Source: Ignavibacteriae bacterium HGW-Ignavibacteriae-3 (GTDB lineage Bacteria > Bacteroidota > Ignavibacteria > Ignavibacteriales > Melioribacteraceae). Taken from it: DNA of 39,107 bases. The position numbers and the translations under genes are program-made. The notes beneath the pieces were generated by a model. That model saw only the letters and a list, made by a program, of their open reading frames with translations. It was not told where the DNA came from and searched no databases. Every line of letters starts with the position of its first letter. Within the stretch, counting starts at the first letter, position 1. Location: positions 1 through 39,107 of the forward strand of contig PGYS01000013.1 in assembly GCA_002839795.1 (NCBI GenBank), given 5' to 3'. Positions 26,686 to 35,249 of this stretch are shown one piece after another.

Positions 26686-27156
26686 TTATTCAATCTTCAG
26701 AACCTCGAACTTGATAATGCCGGCAGGAACCTTCGCCTGCACAACCTGCTTTATTTTAGTACCCATCAATGACTGTCCCACGGGAGAGGTGATAGATATT
26801 TTTCCCTGATCAATGTCGGCTTCTTCGGGAGAGACAAGAGTATATTTATAAGTTTTAGAATTGTTCAAATTTTTAACTGTAAGTGTGGAAAGTATATGCG
26901 CCTGATTCTTGGGCATATTTGTTACATCAATTACTGACGCTCTTGATAGTAAATCTTCCATTTTACTTATTCTTAATTCAAGAAGTCCCTGTTCTTCTTT
27001 CGCAGCATCATATTCGGCATTTTCAGAGAGATCGCCGTGAGAACGCGCTTCTGCAATTCTTTCGGCCATTGATTTACGCCCCCTGGTCTTCATATCGGCG
27101 AGTTCTTTTTCAAGTTCTCTGATTCTTTCTTTACTCAGATAGACAAAATTTGTCAC
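26686..27156 (-). CDS. greA: Transcription elongation factor GreA
   Basis: Cleavage factor that rescues backtracked RNA polymerase. Its 156 residues form an N-terminal antiparallel coiled coil (1-80), with the tip acidic residues in EARSHGDLSENAEYDAAKEEQ (catalytic Asp and Glu of GDLSENAEY), and a C-terminal FKBP-like domain with ITSPVGQSLMGTKIKQVV. The start is GTG at 27156 (VTNFVYLSKERI), fixed by AGGAG at 27169-27165 about 8 bases upstream; no ATG is in range. It appears monocistronic, with a predicted promoter overlapping the preceding gene's terminator and a strong terminator after its stop. Confidence 0.95.
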   Translation of the reverse strand: MTNFVYLSKERIRELEKELADMKTRGRKSMAERIAEARSHGDLSENAEYDAAKEEQGLLELRISKMEDLLSRASVIDVTNMPKNQAHILSTLTVKNLNNSKTYKYTLVSPEEADIDQGKISITSPVGQSLMGTKIKQVVQAKVPAGIIKFEVLKIE

Positions 27157-27183
27157 AGGTAAAACTCCTAATTATTGCTTAGA

Positions 27184-27216
27184 TAAAAAAAATTGCCACT
27201 GCTTTTCCGCAGTGGC
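27184..27216 (-). terminator. Rho-independent terminator of the AddB-like gene
   Basis: Perfect 8-base stem GCCACTGC (27195-27202) with GCAGTGGC (27209-27216) and a 6-base loop. On the minus strand it is followed by AATTTTTTTTAT, a T tract at 27192-27184. It sits just after the stop of the minus-strand gene ending at 27269. The predicted greA promoter lies immediately upstream of, and its start inside, this hairpin. Confidence 0.85.
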
Positions 27217-27220
27217 ATTC

Positions 27221-27252
27221 AAAAATTATAAAAAATCATGTTGGAATTCAAC
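27221..27252 (-). promoter_or_regulatory. Candidate greA promoter, Bacteroidota sigma-A type
   Basis: Minus strand: GTTG (27252-27249), 20-base spacer, TAATTTTT (27228-27221). The expected transcription start, about 7 bases downstream, falls inside the terminator hairpin at 27195-27216, so the greA leader would begin with part of that hairpin. Confidence 0.45.
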
Positions 27253-27268
27253 TTCACAAGACCGAATA

Positions 27269-30200
27269 TCAGTTGCCTTTGTCGTCAATTCTGCATACTG
27301 TCCTAAATTCGCAGAAACGGCAAACTTTATTTTCTCTTTCTTCGAGTTTTGAAAGGTGGTATTTACCCTCTGATATCGAGCTTATATAAGTTTTTATGTG
27401 TTCAATTGATACTTCTATAAGCTGTTCGATGTTCTGTATCTCATCGTCTTTTCCTCCCTTTGCCCGGACATTTTTTTTGCCGAACTCATCCGAACTGTAT
27501 TTTAATGAATAGATGAACATCTCGTTAGGGGAGTAGTTTTTCTTCATTTTTTTTGCAAGCAATTCCCTTGCTGCATACATATAAACAGGCAATTGAAGCG
27601 AAATTCCAGTTTTAAGATCGTTAAAGGAGGGTTTTGATCCGCCAAGTTTATAATCCACAATATCGAATGACTTATTTTTGTCATTCACATCTACCCTATC
27701 GATCTTACCCCGAAGTTTTATTCCATCAATTAGAATCGGTTCTTGGTCGCTTATTATTTTATCAGATTCTTCCGGGCGGACTCTTCCGAAACTAACTTCA
27801 AAATATTTTGGGATAAAATCTTTGTCCCCTTTTCTTTCGGATTCAAGGAACCGGTACAGAACAGATTCTTTTTTATCTCCCATTAAACCTAGAATCTTTT
27901 CCTTTTCATAAAAAGTTAGCGGGGATTTAAATGCGGCAGATTTTAATTGTTCGTCGGCAATCCGGAAAATCAGCTTTTCATATTCTTTAAAATCCTTCTC
28001 CGAGCAACCGGCCAGACCTATTTCTTTATCACGGATTGCAGAATAAAATTCATAAAATATGGTGTGGAGAATCCTTCCCATTTCCACAGCTTCAATATCC
28101 TCCGATGGCTCATCAATCGTCTTCACCCCGATAATACGTTCCAGGAAAAACTTGAAAGGACATTTGGCATATGTTTCGAGCTGAGAGATAGAATATTGTT
28201 TCTGTGAAAAGGTCTTGAGTTTTTCTGCAATTCCGTCCGATTCTTTACTATTATTCTTTTCTGCAAGTAAAATTCCCGCAAAAGGGGATTCCGCGTAAGG
28301 ATCACTTCTTCTTATCTTTTCCACCGAGAGTGATTTTGATATTCTCTCCATGTCAATCGTTTCATCATCAAGATAATTCGGCGAGTGTTCCAATCCGTTT
28401 TTACCTATAAATATTTGAAGACCCTCTTTAGAGAAAATGGAATCATTGTAATCGGTTTCGCCTTTCGAACGGATAGTGAACAGCTCTTCAAATTCTTTAA
28501 GAAAAGTTGATACTACTGTTTCCCTGCCTCCTTCTGAGTCCGGATAGGTTAAAAATAGTTTTTTATTCCAGCAGCAAAGAGACTGATAGAAGCGGTATCT
28601 TTCCTCATACTGATGATACTGGGCCTGTTTCTTAAATGTACCCGAAACAAATATCTCCGGCTGATAACGTGTGGGAAAATCGCCTTCGCATAAACCGGAG
28701 AGAAAGAGATAGTCGAATTTCAATCCTCGAATCTCTTCAAGGGATGTAACCTGAACACCGTAGTTCGACTTTTCCTTTACATTAAATCTGGCCCAGTTGC
28801 ATGCGGTTCTGATCTGGTCCATGTAAAAATCAATGGGGAATTTTTTGTCCGGTCCATGTTCTTTTTTAAGAAGTTCAAAAATCTCGCGAGTGGTATCAAT
28901 AAAATCAGTGAAGGCCCTTATATTCTTTTCTTCATCAATTTTGATTTCCAGAAGTCTGTAAGGGATTTTTGATCGGATCACAAACTCATTAAGATGTTCC
29001 TGAAATTCTGAAATATTAATGGCTCGCTCAAAGGGTTTCAGCAGATTCGAAATTGCTTTGATGTCATCGAGCGCTTTTACATAACTGGATTTTTTAGATT
29101 CAGATTCGTCATACTCATCACCGGAACCGCCTGAGATCGAGATAAAATCCTCAAGAATACTTATCCAGTTTTCTTTGCCTGATACAATCTTAAGCTCGGA
29201 AGCTACGCGGTATAAATTGGAAACATCTATCTCACCTGTATCTATAAACTTGCCGCTGAGAGCCCGAAAAACATTTTTAAAGTAGAAATCATTCTCAACG
29301 ATTTCCAGATAATTAACAATCGCCGTAACAGGATTCGAATTATCAAGCGGAGTCCGGTCCGTAAGATTAACGGGTATCCCGTTTTTGTTGAAAATGTCTT
29401 TGATAATTGATGAATAATTCTGAATTAGATTAAAAGCGACTCCGATTTTATGCGGTTCAATATTTTTTTCGAGTATTAATTTTTTTATTTCCATTGAGAT
29501 TACTTCAACTTCACTTTCCCTGCTGTGAGCTGAGATTTTCATTATCCGTTCTTTTTCATCTATCTGTACGCTGTCTTTTTTACTCTGGAACAGTTTCTCC
29601 TGCAAATTCCTTTTAAATGTTTCATTACCCTCCGATGAGATGCCTTCGATCTTATTATATCCCAGCTGTGTCAATTGGCCGTAGCATTTGGCGATGTGCG
29701 AGAAGATCATTTTATTTTCTGTTCCGTAGTCAAAGCGAATGTAAAGTTTTGAATTTCCGACGGACGAGAGCTTTTCTATAATTTCAACTTCGGGATTTGA
29801 GAATTCACTGAAACCATCAAGGATTATCAGGTTTACACCGGGAAATAATGATTTGAATATTCCCACAAAATCTTTGGTTTGAAGTGAATTCAGTTTTTCA
29901 TAAATATCGCCTATTTCATAAGCTTTCAGATTAAAACATTTATTCCTGTATATTTCATAAATTTCAGCAATATCAAGGGCTTTGAGTCTTTCTGATCCCT
30001 CTAATTTTTCACCTTCTTCTTTTAGTTTTTCCGGAGTTATACCGTGCCGTTTATATTCAGAGATCACACTTTTAATTCTGTCGAGGGTACCGAACGGTAT
30101 CTCTTCTTTATAAGTGGATAAATATCTGAGTTTTATCTCCTGCGCACTCTGTTTTATGAACAATGTCGCCGCTGCCTCGCTAAGTGAGTTGAACGGTTCT

Positions 30201-30421
30201 GCATACTGCAGGAGCTTGGTAGAAATTGTTCCAATAGTCTCAATGTTGAGATCCGAAGCGGCATTCAGATCATTATTGGAGATTATCTCTTTCTTAAGAT
30301 GACGGACTTTGCGGTTTGTTGGAACAATTATTAAAAGCTCGCCAAGTTTATTGTCCTTATTCTTTTGATCAGTGAGTTCGTCAAAGTTAATTGAGCGGAT
30401 ATGTTCCTTAGTCAGAATCAT
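27269..30421 (-). CDS. AddB-like PD-(D/E)XK nuclease / inactivated helicase
   Basis: A 1050-residue protein of the AddB/RexB type. The N-terminal part resembles a UvrD-like helicase fold without a clear Walker A (LLIIVPTNRKVRHLKKEII). The C-terminal nuclease has EMGRILHTIFYEF, LRGKIDRVDVNDKNKSFDIVDYKLG (the D...DYK active-site set) and the cysteines of an iron-sulfur staple: one in ETYAKCPFKFFLERI and three in VCRFCEFRTVC at the end. AddB works with AddA in RecBCD-like end processing before recombination; no addA is in the window. Its ATG overlaps the stop of the CYTH gene (ATGA), and a strong terminator follows. Conserved residues suggest an active nuclease. Confidence 0.82.
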   Translation of the reverse strand: MILTKEHIRSINFDELTDQKNKDNKLGELLIIVPTNRKVRHLKKEIISNNDLNAASDLNIETIGTISTKLLQYAEPFNSLSEAAATLFIKQSAQEIKLRYLSTYKEEIPFGTLDRIKSVISEYKRHGITPEKLKEEGEKLEGSERLKALDIAEIYEIYRNKCFNLKAYEIGDIYEKLNSLQTKDFVGIFKSLFPGVNLIILDGFSEFSNPEVEIIEKLSSVGNSKLYIRFDYGTENKMIFSHIAKCYGQLTQLGYNKIEGISSEGNETFKRNLQEKLFQSKKDSVQIDEKERIMKISAHSRESEVEVISMEIKKLILEKNIEPHKIGVAFNLIQNYSSIIKDIFNKNGIPVNLTDRTPLDNSNPVTAIVNYLEIVENDFYFKNVFRALSGKFIDTGEIDVSNLYRVASELKIVSGKENWISILEDFISISGGSGDEYDESESKKSSYVKALDDIKAISNLLKPFERAINISEFQEHLNEFVIRSKIPYRLLEIKIDEEKNIRAFTDFIDTTREIFELLKKEHGPDKKFPIDFYMDQIRTACNWARFNVKEKSNYGVQVTSLEEIRGLKFDYLFLSGLCEGDFPTRYQPEIFVSGTFKKQAQYHQYEERYRFYQSLCCWNKKLFLTYPDSEGGRETVVSTFLKEFEELFTIRSKGETDYNDSIFSKEGLQIFIGKNGLEHSPNYLDDETIDMERISKSLSVEKIRRSDPYAESPFAGILLAEKNNSKESDGIAEKLKTFSQKQYSISQLETYAKCPFKFFLERIIGVKTIDEPSEDIEAVEMGRILHTIFYEFYSAIRDKEIGLAGCSEKDFKEYEKLIFRIADEQLKSAAFKSPLTFYEKEKILGLMGDKKESVLYRFLESERKGDKDFIPKYFEVSFGRVRPEESDKIISDQEPILIDGIKLRGKIDRVDVNDKNKSFDIVDYKLGGSKPSFNDLKTGISLQLPVYMYAARELLAKKMKKNYSPNEMFIYSLKYSSDEFGKKNVRAKGGKDDEIQNIEQLIEVSIEHIKTYISSISEGKYHLSKLEERENKVCRFCEFRTVCRIDDKGN

Positions 30422-30915
30422 TTTTTCATTATTAATGTTTTATAAGAAGAGCGGATTTGCCTGCTTAAATCAAGACCAAGAAATTCAACAATTTCGGCGA
30501 ATCTTTTTTGAGCATCATTTTTACTTCCAACCTTAAGTGTTTCCAGCTCAATATATTTGCCCAGATTTTTAACATCATCAAGATGAACCCTCGTATGATT
30601 ATAGAGATATAATTTTCTGTTTTTAACAACAACTGCCTGAACATCAAAAATTTCTCCTAAGTATTTTTCAGGATTATTGCCTTCCAATTTAAGCAGCTCG
30701 TACCGGCTCCACCTTTTCCCTTTTTCATCACGCATATATTTTATAAGAGTATATGTTTTTCCTTCTACCCGAAGTTTTAGCAGACCATTTTTTATTTTAT
30801 AATAAATGTCCTTTTGACTTAGAATTCCTTTATACTCGGCTCCTATCTTTTTCAGATTGTTTATCAGAATTCTGTGGGAGTGAACCTTTAATTTCAATTC
30901 CAGATTTAACGGCAT
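30418..30915 (-). CDS. CYTH-domain protein (class IV adenylate cyclase-like)
   Basis: A 165-residue CYTH (triphosphate tunnel metalloenzyme) protein. Visible features: NLELKLKV at the N-terminus (E-x-K-x-K, the variant of E-x-E-x-K seen in many CyaB-like proteins), DIYYKIKNGLLKLRVEG, IKYMRDEKGKRWSRYEL and TRVHLDDVKNLGKYIELE. Known members make cAMP or hydrolyse thiamine triphosphate or polyphosphate; which applies here is undetermined. AAGG precedes the ATG. The stop overlaps the start of the AddB-like gene by 4 bases (ATGA), so the two are translationally coupled, with no obvious functional reason. It is divergent from the outer-membrane gene at 31047. Confidence 0.8.
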   Translation of the reverse strand: MPLNLELKLKVHSHRILINNLKKIGAEYKGILSQKDIYYKIKNGLLKLRVEGKTYTLIKYMRDEKGKRWSRYELLKLEGNNPEKYLGEIFDVQAVVVKNRKLYLYNHTRVHLDDVKNLGKYIELETLKVGSKNDAQKRFAEIVEFLGLDLSRQIRSSYKTLIMKK

Positions 30916-30986
30916 AATAGAACCTTAACTAAATTTTTGTTGTTATAAACAATGAAAATGGAACATTTTAGGAAATAATTTTACCG

Positions 30987-31017
30987 GTTGATTTTTAACA
31001 AAGAATCCATATCTTTA
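30987..31017 (+). promoter_or_regulatory. Promoter of outer-membrane protein gene, Bacteroidota sigma-A type
   Basis: GTTG (30987-30990), 19-base spacer, TATCTTTA (31010-31017), 30 bases before the ATG. It fits TTTG-N19-TAnnTTTG with two mismatches at the degenerate ends. A sigma-70 reading (TTGATT-16-TATCTT) is weaker. Confidence 0.5.
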
Positions 31018-31046
31018 GTAAGAAGCATAGCAAAAGGAAAGATAAG

Positions 31047-31688
31047 ATGAAAGTATTTTTAGTTTTTCTGTTATTACTTCCGATGAGTTTCATTAACGCT
31101 CAAAAGATTGGTGAGATGGCTCCGGAGAAACCACCTGAAGTATTTCCTGATAACAGCTGGGGAGTAGATATCATGTTTACCGAGGGCGGATTCGGGTTGG
31201 GCACCTTTTACAGAAATAAGTTAGGCCAAAATCTTACCGGTTTTGTAGACTTTTCAATCTCCGAGACCAAAGATGACCGGGAAATAAATTATATCGATTA
31301 TTGGGGTAATTCCTTTACGCCGAATAAGGTTAACCGCGCCTTCATGTTGCCATTAAATTTCGGAATTCAGTACAGGGTATTTTCAGATATATTAACTGAG
31401 AATCTTCGCCCGCATATTTCTATTGGTGTTGGACCAACAATACTTTTGACAACACCTTATGATGAGGAATTTTTCTCAGCATTCGGCAGAGGGAAAGCAA
31501 ATTATGCGATCGGAGGATATATAGGATTCGGTGCCAATATGGGTACCAGCAAATCGAACCTAATAGGACTAAATGTGCGTTATTACCATACCCAGCTTTT
31601 GGGCGACGGCATAGAATTAATGACAAATAGTTTTAAGAAAAGTTTCGGACAATTCACCTTAATGCTTACAATCGGGATAATGTATTGA
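31047..31688 (+). CDS. Small outer-membrane beta-barrel protein
   Basis: A 213-residue exported protein with signal peptide 1-19 (LLPMSFINA/Q). The rest is alternating-strand sequence rich in Gly and aromatics: WGVDIMFTEGGFGLGTFY, LPLNFGIQYRVF, PHISIGVGPTILL, YAIGGYIGFGANMG, GLNVRYYHTQLL. Terminal strands QFTLMLTIGIMY are consistent with an 8-stranded barrel of the OmpW/porin-like class. No specific family is assigned. AAGGAAAG lies upstream of the ATG. Its TGA overlaps the TTG start of the DUF2461 gene. Confidence 0.7.
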   Translation: MKVFLVFLLLLPMSFINAQKIGEMAPEKPPEVFPDNSWGVDIMFTEGGFGLGTFYRNKLGQNLTGFVDFSISETKDDREINYIDYWGNSFTPNKVNRAFMLPLNFGIQYRVFSDILTENLRPHISIGVGPTILLTTPYDEEFFSAFGRGKANYAIGGYIGFGANMGTSKSNLIGLNVRYYHTQLLGDGIELMTNSFKKSFGQFTLMLTIGIMY

Positions 31689-32416
31689 AGATTGAATCCG
31701 GGCCGTTTGCAGGATTCAGTAAAGAGCTTTTCAGATTTTTAAAGGATCTTGAAAAGAATAATTCGGTTGAATGGTTTCACAACAACAGAGACCGGTATCA
31801 GGAATATTTAGTTGAACCGGCTAAAGCATTCGTCACCGAAATGGCCCCCTTTTTCAGCCGTCTTAACCCCTCCGTAAGAACAGAGCCCAAATTCAATAAG
31901 ACTTTGATGAGAATAAATAAGGATATGCGTTTCGCCAAAGGTGAACCGTACCGTAATTATTTTTTAATTCACTTCGGCAGATTTAAGTTGGACAGCGAAT
32001 TTTTTATTTATTTTGAAGCAGACAAAGTGCAGATGGGACTATTCTTAAATCGGTCTAATGGTGAAAATCTTATTTTCCGACAGAATTTATTAAAGTATAA
32101 AAAAGAAATTATCAGCTTATTTGACAAATATGATTTAAACAACAGATTTTCGTTCGATTATTTCAGAAAGTCAGAGACTGTTCAGGCTGCCGCGAAATTT
32201 AATGCCGACAAACACATGGATCTATTTGAGAAGCATGATATGATTATCCTGCATAAAGCTAAAAAACCATCTCTAAAAATACTTGCTTCAGCTGCAATTG
32301 TAGTTGAAATGATTAATATGATTTCGTCCTTGTATCCTCTCTATTGTTTTGCTATCTCACCAAATCCTCTTGCGGAACTTCAAAAGTTTGAGGATAATTT
32401 CGGAATGGTCACTTAG
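31685..32416 (+). CDS. DUF2461 family protein
   Basis: A 243-residue cytosolic protein of the DUF2461 (TIGR02453) family, whose function is unknown. Landmarks: F..FL..L..NNSVEWFHNNRDRYQEYLVEP, LMRINKDMRFAKGEPYRNYFLIHFG and YFEADKVQMGLFLNRS, all in the usual positions for the family. The start is taken as TTG at 31685, overlapping the TGA of the upstream barrel gene; no ATG lies near. The last codons are overlapped by 8 bases by the convergent thioredoxin-family gene. The final residues (about 205-243) read less like the family core. Confidence 0.78.
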   Translation: MKIESGPFAGFSKELFRFLKDLEKNNSVEWFHNNRDRYQEYLVEPAKAFVTEMAPFFSRLNPSVRTEPKFNKTLMRINKDMRFAKGEPYRNYFLIHFGRFKLDSEFFIYFEADKVQMGLFLNRSNGENLIFRQNLLKYKKEIISLFDKYDLNNRFSFDYFRKSETVQAAAKFNADKHMDLFEKHDMIILHKAKKPSLKILASAAIVVEMINMISSLYPLYCFAISPNPLAELQKFEDNFGMVT

Positions 32417-32954
32417 TCTGTCTCCACTTAATTGTACAACCGATTGTAAAAGTTTCAGGAACAGAAATCTGTTTCCCGTCAAGCAGTTCATCAATAGCAT
32501 CGCGGAGATATTTATTTTTTACATTTTCCGGTTCGTTCCAATTGTCGTCAATTTTTCCATGAAAGACCAACCTCCTTTCAGAATTGAGCAAAAATATTTC
32601 CGGTGTATGAGTCGCGCCATATGCCTTTGCCACAGATTGGGTGCTATCGTGCAAATAAGGGAAATTAAACCCTCTTGACGAGTGGCGCTCGATCATCTTC
32701 ATGAATGAATCTTCAGGATAATTCATATCATCATTTGAACTGATAGCAATAATCTGCAAATTTGCCGAGTAATCCTCCTGTATCTCCATTATGCGTTTTT
32801 CGTATGCCTGCACATAGGGACAGTGATTACAGCTGAATATCACTACTATTGCTTTTTTTTCTTCGAATAAATTTAATGAATAGTTTTTTCCATCGGTGGC
32901 GGGTAAGTTAAAATCAGGCGCGTGTGATCCGATTTTTAATGTTTCAGTTGCCAT
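32409..32954 (-). CDS. Thioredoxin-family protein (redoxin/AhpC-like)
   Basis: A 181-residue thioredoxin-fold protein without a signal peptide. The N-terminal segment IGSHAPDFNLPATDGKNYSL is typical of AhpC/TSA-type redoxins. The active site is C42-N-H-C45 followed by PYVQAYEKRI. The cis-Pro region is ATHTPEIFLL, and GKIDDNWNEPENV sits near the C-terminus as in the family that carries CNHCPYV. It probably acts as a cytosolic thiol-disulfide oxidoreductase or peroxidase-like protein; the substrate is unknown. AGAGG lies before the ATG. Its 3' end overlaps the convergent DUF2461 gene by 8 bases. Confidence 0.85.
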   Translation of the reverse strand: MATETLKIGSHAPDFNLPATDGKNYSLNLFEEKKAIVVIFSCNHCPYVQAYEKRIMEIQEDYSANLQIIAISSNDDMNYPEDSFMKMIERHSSRGFNFPYLHDSTQSVAKAYGATHTPEIFLLNSERRLVFHGKIDDNWNEPENVKNKYLRDAIDELLDGKQISVPETFTIGCTIKWRQTK

Positions 32955-33041
32955 ATTTCCTCTATTTATAAATGAAAAATATAATAAGCTTTTTTAATAA
33001 TCATTGCCGGCTAAGTAATCATCAAGATTTTTATTTTTATC

Positions 33042-33072
33042 TTTAATTAGTCTAAATGACGAATTAAATTTG
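33042..33072 (+). promoter_or_regulatory. Promoter of the M14 peptidase gene, Bacteroidota sigma-A type
   Basis: TTTA (33042-33045), 19-base spacer, and a perfect -7 element TAAATTTG (33065-33072). Transcription would begin near 33079, giving a leader of about 40 bases that contains the GGAGA ribosome-binding site of the TTG start at 33120. Confidence 0.55.
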
Positions 33073-33119
33073 TATCAATAAGATCATAAAATCAAGAATT
33101 ATAAAATACGGAGAATAAA

Positions 33120-34334
33120 TTGCGTTCCAATCATTTGGAGAAGTCCCTTTTTGCCGGATATGAAAATTACAGGGAGACTTTATTAAATCCCAAGCTGATC
33201 CGTTATCAAGACTTGCAGCCGTGTTATGAAACTATAAAGACCGGTAATTCCTTTACTGTTCAATTGCTCGGCAAATCTGTTGAAGGACGGGATATCAATG
33301 TAATTTCATTCGGGACGGGAAAGATAAAAGTTTTAGCCTGGTCCCAGATGCACGGAGATGAACCCACAGCCACCGCGGCTTTATTTGATCTGATCAAATT
33401 CTTTTCGGCAGATGATTCATTTAACAGTACACGGAGCAGTTTAATTGAAAATCTCAACTTTCATTTTATTCCATTATTGAATCCTGACGGTGCCGAGTTA
33501 TACAAGCGGGGAAATTCATTCAATATTGATTTGAACCGTGATGCTGAAAAGCTGGAGTCTCATGAATCAAAAATACTTTGGGATTATGCCGCTAAGATTC
33601 AGCCCGAATTTGGATTTAATCTTCATGATCAGAATAGTTATTATACTGCCGGCAGAACAGATAATCATGCAACAATTTCTCTTCTGGCGCCTCCTTCGGA
33701 CCACGTGAAGAGTATAAATTACACCAGAGAAAAGAGTATGCAGGTTATCTTAAAAATATTTGAGACGCTTAATAATTTTATCCCGGATCAAATTGCAAGA
33801 TATAATGATGATCACGAGCCGCGTTCATTTGGCGATACTTTTGTAAAGAAAGGAATTAGTACAATATTAATAGAGTCAGGATACTATAAATCCGATCCTG
33901 ATAAAGAATTCGTCCGCAAATTGAACTTCATCTCTCTCATTTCAGCTTTCAATTCAATTGCAGAAAGGGATTTTGAAAAAACTGATTATACAAAATATTT
34001 TTCTATCCCGGAGAATCAGGAGCTTTTGTTCGATCTGATCTTGAGAAATCTTACACTGAACTATAAAGAGGAAAAATTCAAAATTGATATCGGTATAAAC
34101 CGTAAAAAAAAGTGGAATTCTGTAAGTAAGGAATTCATTTATACGGGAACAATTGCGGAACTTGGTGATCTCTCTTTAAATTACGGCATCGAAGATTATG
34201 ATTTAAATAATCATCAGATCAGCTGGACTGAAAAACTGGCCGTGGATGAGCCGGCAGATTTCGTCCTTGAAGGAAAAGAGAAATTGGTAATCAAAAATGG
34301 ATTTTTATATCCGCTTGGTCGATTAAATAAATAA
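33120..34334 (+). CDS. M14-family zinc carboxypeptidase-like protein
   Basis: A 404-residue metallopeptidase of the M14 fold. Zinc ligands H78 and E81 (QMHGDEPTA) and H169 (NLHDQN), substrate Arg R140 (NIDLNRD) and the general-base Glu E252 (ILIESGYY) are all in place, so the enzyme should be active. No signal peptide is seen, so a cytosolic location is likely, in contrast to many M14 enzymes. A C-terminal beta-rich region (about 300-404) follows the catalytic domain. Start: TTG at 33120, chosen because GGAGA lies 7 bases upstream and no nearby ATG fits. Substrate could be a peptide or a peptidoglycan-derived or amino-acyl amide bond; unknown. Confidence 0.82.
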   Translation: MRSNHLEKSLFAGYENYRETLLNPKLIRYQDLQPCYETIKTGNSFTVQLLGKSVEGRDINVISFGTGKIKVLAWSQMHGDEPTATAALFDLIKFFSADDSFNSTRSSLIENLNFHFIPLLNPDGAELYKRGNSFNIDLNRDAEKLESHESKILWDYAAKIQPEFGFNLHDQNSYYTAGRTDNHATISLLAPPSDHVKSINYTREKSMQVILKIFETLNNFIPDQIARYNDDHEPRSFGDTFVKKGISTILIESGYYKSDPDKEFVRKLNFISLISAFNSIAERDFEKTDYTKYFSIPENQELLFDLILRNLTLNYKEEKFKIDIGINRKKKWNSVSKEFIYTGTIAELGDLSLNYGIEDYDLNNHQISWTEKLAVDEPADFVLEGKEKLVIKNGFLYPLGRLNK

Positions 34335-34395
34335 TAAGTTGAGATCAATTTGGTTATTTTAAGCTATCAGTTATCTACTTTAATGAAAGATAAGA

Positions 34396-35001
34396 ATGCG
34401 CGCAATCAAAAAAATATTGAGCGAAAAAGAGTTACAGAAACGTTATGCCGAGTTTGAAAACGAAGCTGTCCCGCATATGGACGCTGTTTATAACTTCGCT
34501 TTACGAATGACAGGTGATGAAGATGATGCAGACGACCTGGTTCAGGAAACTTTTATGAAAGCATTCCGATTCTTCGATAAATTTGAAAGAGGCACTAATT
34601 GCAAAGCATGGTTGTTTAGAATACTGAAAAACTCCTTCATCAACGATTACAGAAAACAGAAAAAGGAGCCGGATAAAGTAGATTACGACGATATTCAAAA
34701 TTTCTACGAAAATATTAAATCGAATGAAGTTGATTCCAGACATTACGAAATGGACGCTTTCAGCAATCTGCTTGACGATGATATTTCGAAAGCTATAACA
34801 GAATTGCCTGAAGATTTTAGAACAGTCATTATACTTAATGACATAGAGGGATTTACATACGAAGAGATAGCAGATTTTGTTGATATACCCGTCGGAACTG
34901 TCAGGTCCAGGCTTCACCGGGCCAGAAAAATGCTGTACGTACAACTGTATGATTATGCCAAAGACAAGGGATTTATAAAAACCGGGAAATCAAAAACCTA
35001 A
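34396..35001 (+). CDS. ECF RNA polymerase sigma factor
   Basis: A 201-residue group-IV sigma-70 factor. Region 2 spans about 25-95 (YNFALRMTGDEDDADDLVQETFMKAF, KAWLFRILKN). An acidic linker follows, then region 4 at about 135-185 (LPEDFRTVIILNDIEGFTYEEIA, then VGTVRSRLHRARKML). It resembles RpoE/SigH-like ECF factors with cognate anti-sigma proteins. The stop overlaps the ATG of the small downstream ORF (TAATG), the usual arrangement for an anti-sigma partner. It may be autoregulated; TTTG-N19-TATCTACT upstream (34349-34379) is a poor housekeeping match. The regulon is not visible, although uspA 30 bases after the partner gene may be co-transcribed. Confidence 0.93.
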   Translation: MRAIKKILSEKELQKRYAEFENEAVPHMDAVYNFALRMTGDEDDADDLVQETFMKAFRFFDKFERGTNCKAWLFRILKNSFINDYRKQKKEPDKVDYDDIQNFYENIKSNEVDSRHYEMDAFSNLLDDDISKAITELPEDFRTVIILNDIEGFTYEEIADFVDIPVGTVRSRLHRARKMLYVQLYDYAKDKGFIKTGKSKT

Positions 35002-35219
35002 TGGAATTACAGGAAGAAATAACAGCTTATGTTGATAACCAGCTGCATGATCAATTAATCACTTTAAGGATGCGAGAGTTGATAGACCTGGATGCTGTTA
35101 TCCGTGATGAATTTTTGATCCAGAAGAAAGTTAAAATTTTGCTAAGCACAAGATTTGCGTGCGGATGTTCTTCAAAACGCCTTCAGAAGAAAATTCTATC
35201 CAATATCTCTCGGATGTGA
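35001..35219 (+). CDS. Very small putative anti-sigma factor
   Basis: A 72-residue protein translationally coupled to the ECF sigma gene (TAATG). The opening EEITAYVDNQLHDQ and the distribution VIRDEFLIQKKVKILLSTR ... LQKKILSNI resemble the anti-sigma domain of zinc-finger anti-sigma proteins (YVDG.L ... C..L...I). There is no membrane helix, so it would be a soluble anti-sigma. The usual H-x3-C-x2-C zinc motif is absent; instead there is a single histidine (H15) and a CxC pair near residues 52-54 (FACGCSSK). A redox or metal-responsive role is possible but speculative. Function rests mainly on position and size. Confidence 0.6.
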   Translation: MELQEEITAYVDNQLHDQLITLRMRELIDLDAVIRDEFLIQKKVKILLSTRFACGCSSKRLQKKILSNISRM

Positions 35220-35249
35220 TAATATTATAAAATAAATCCTACGGTAAAC

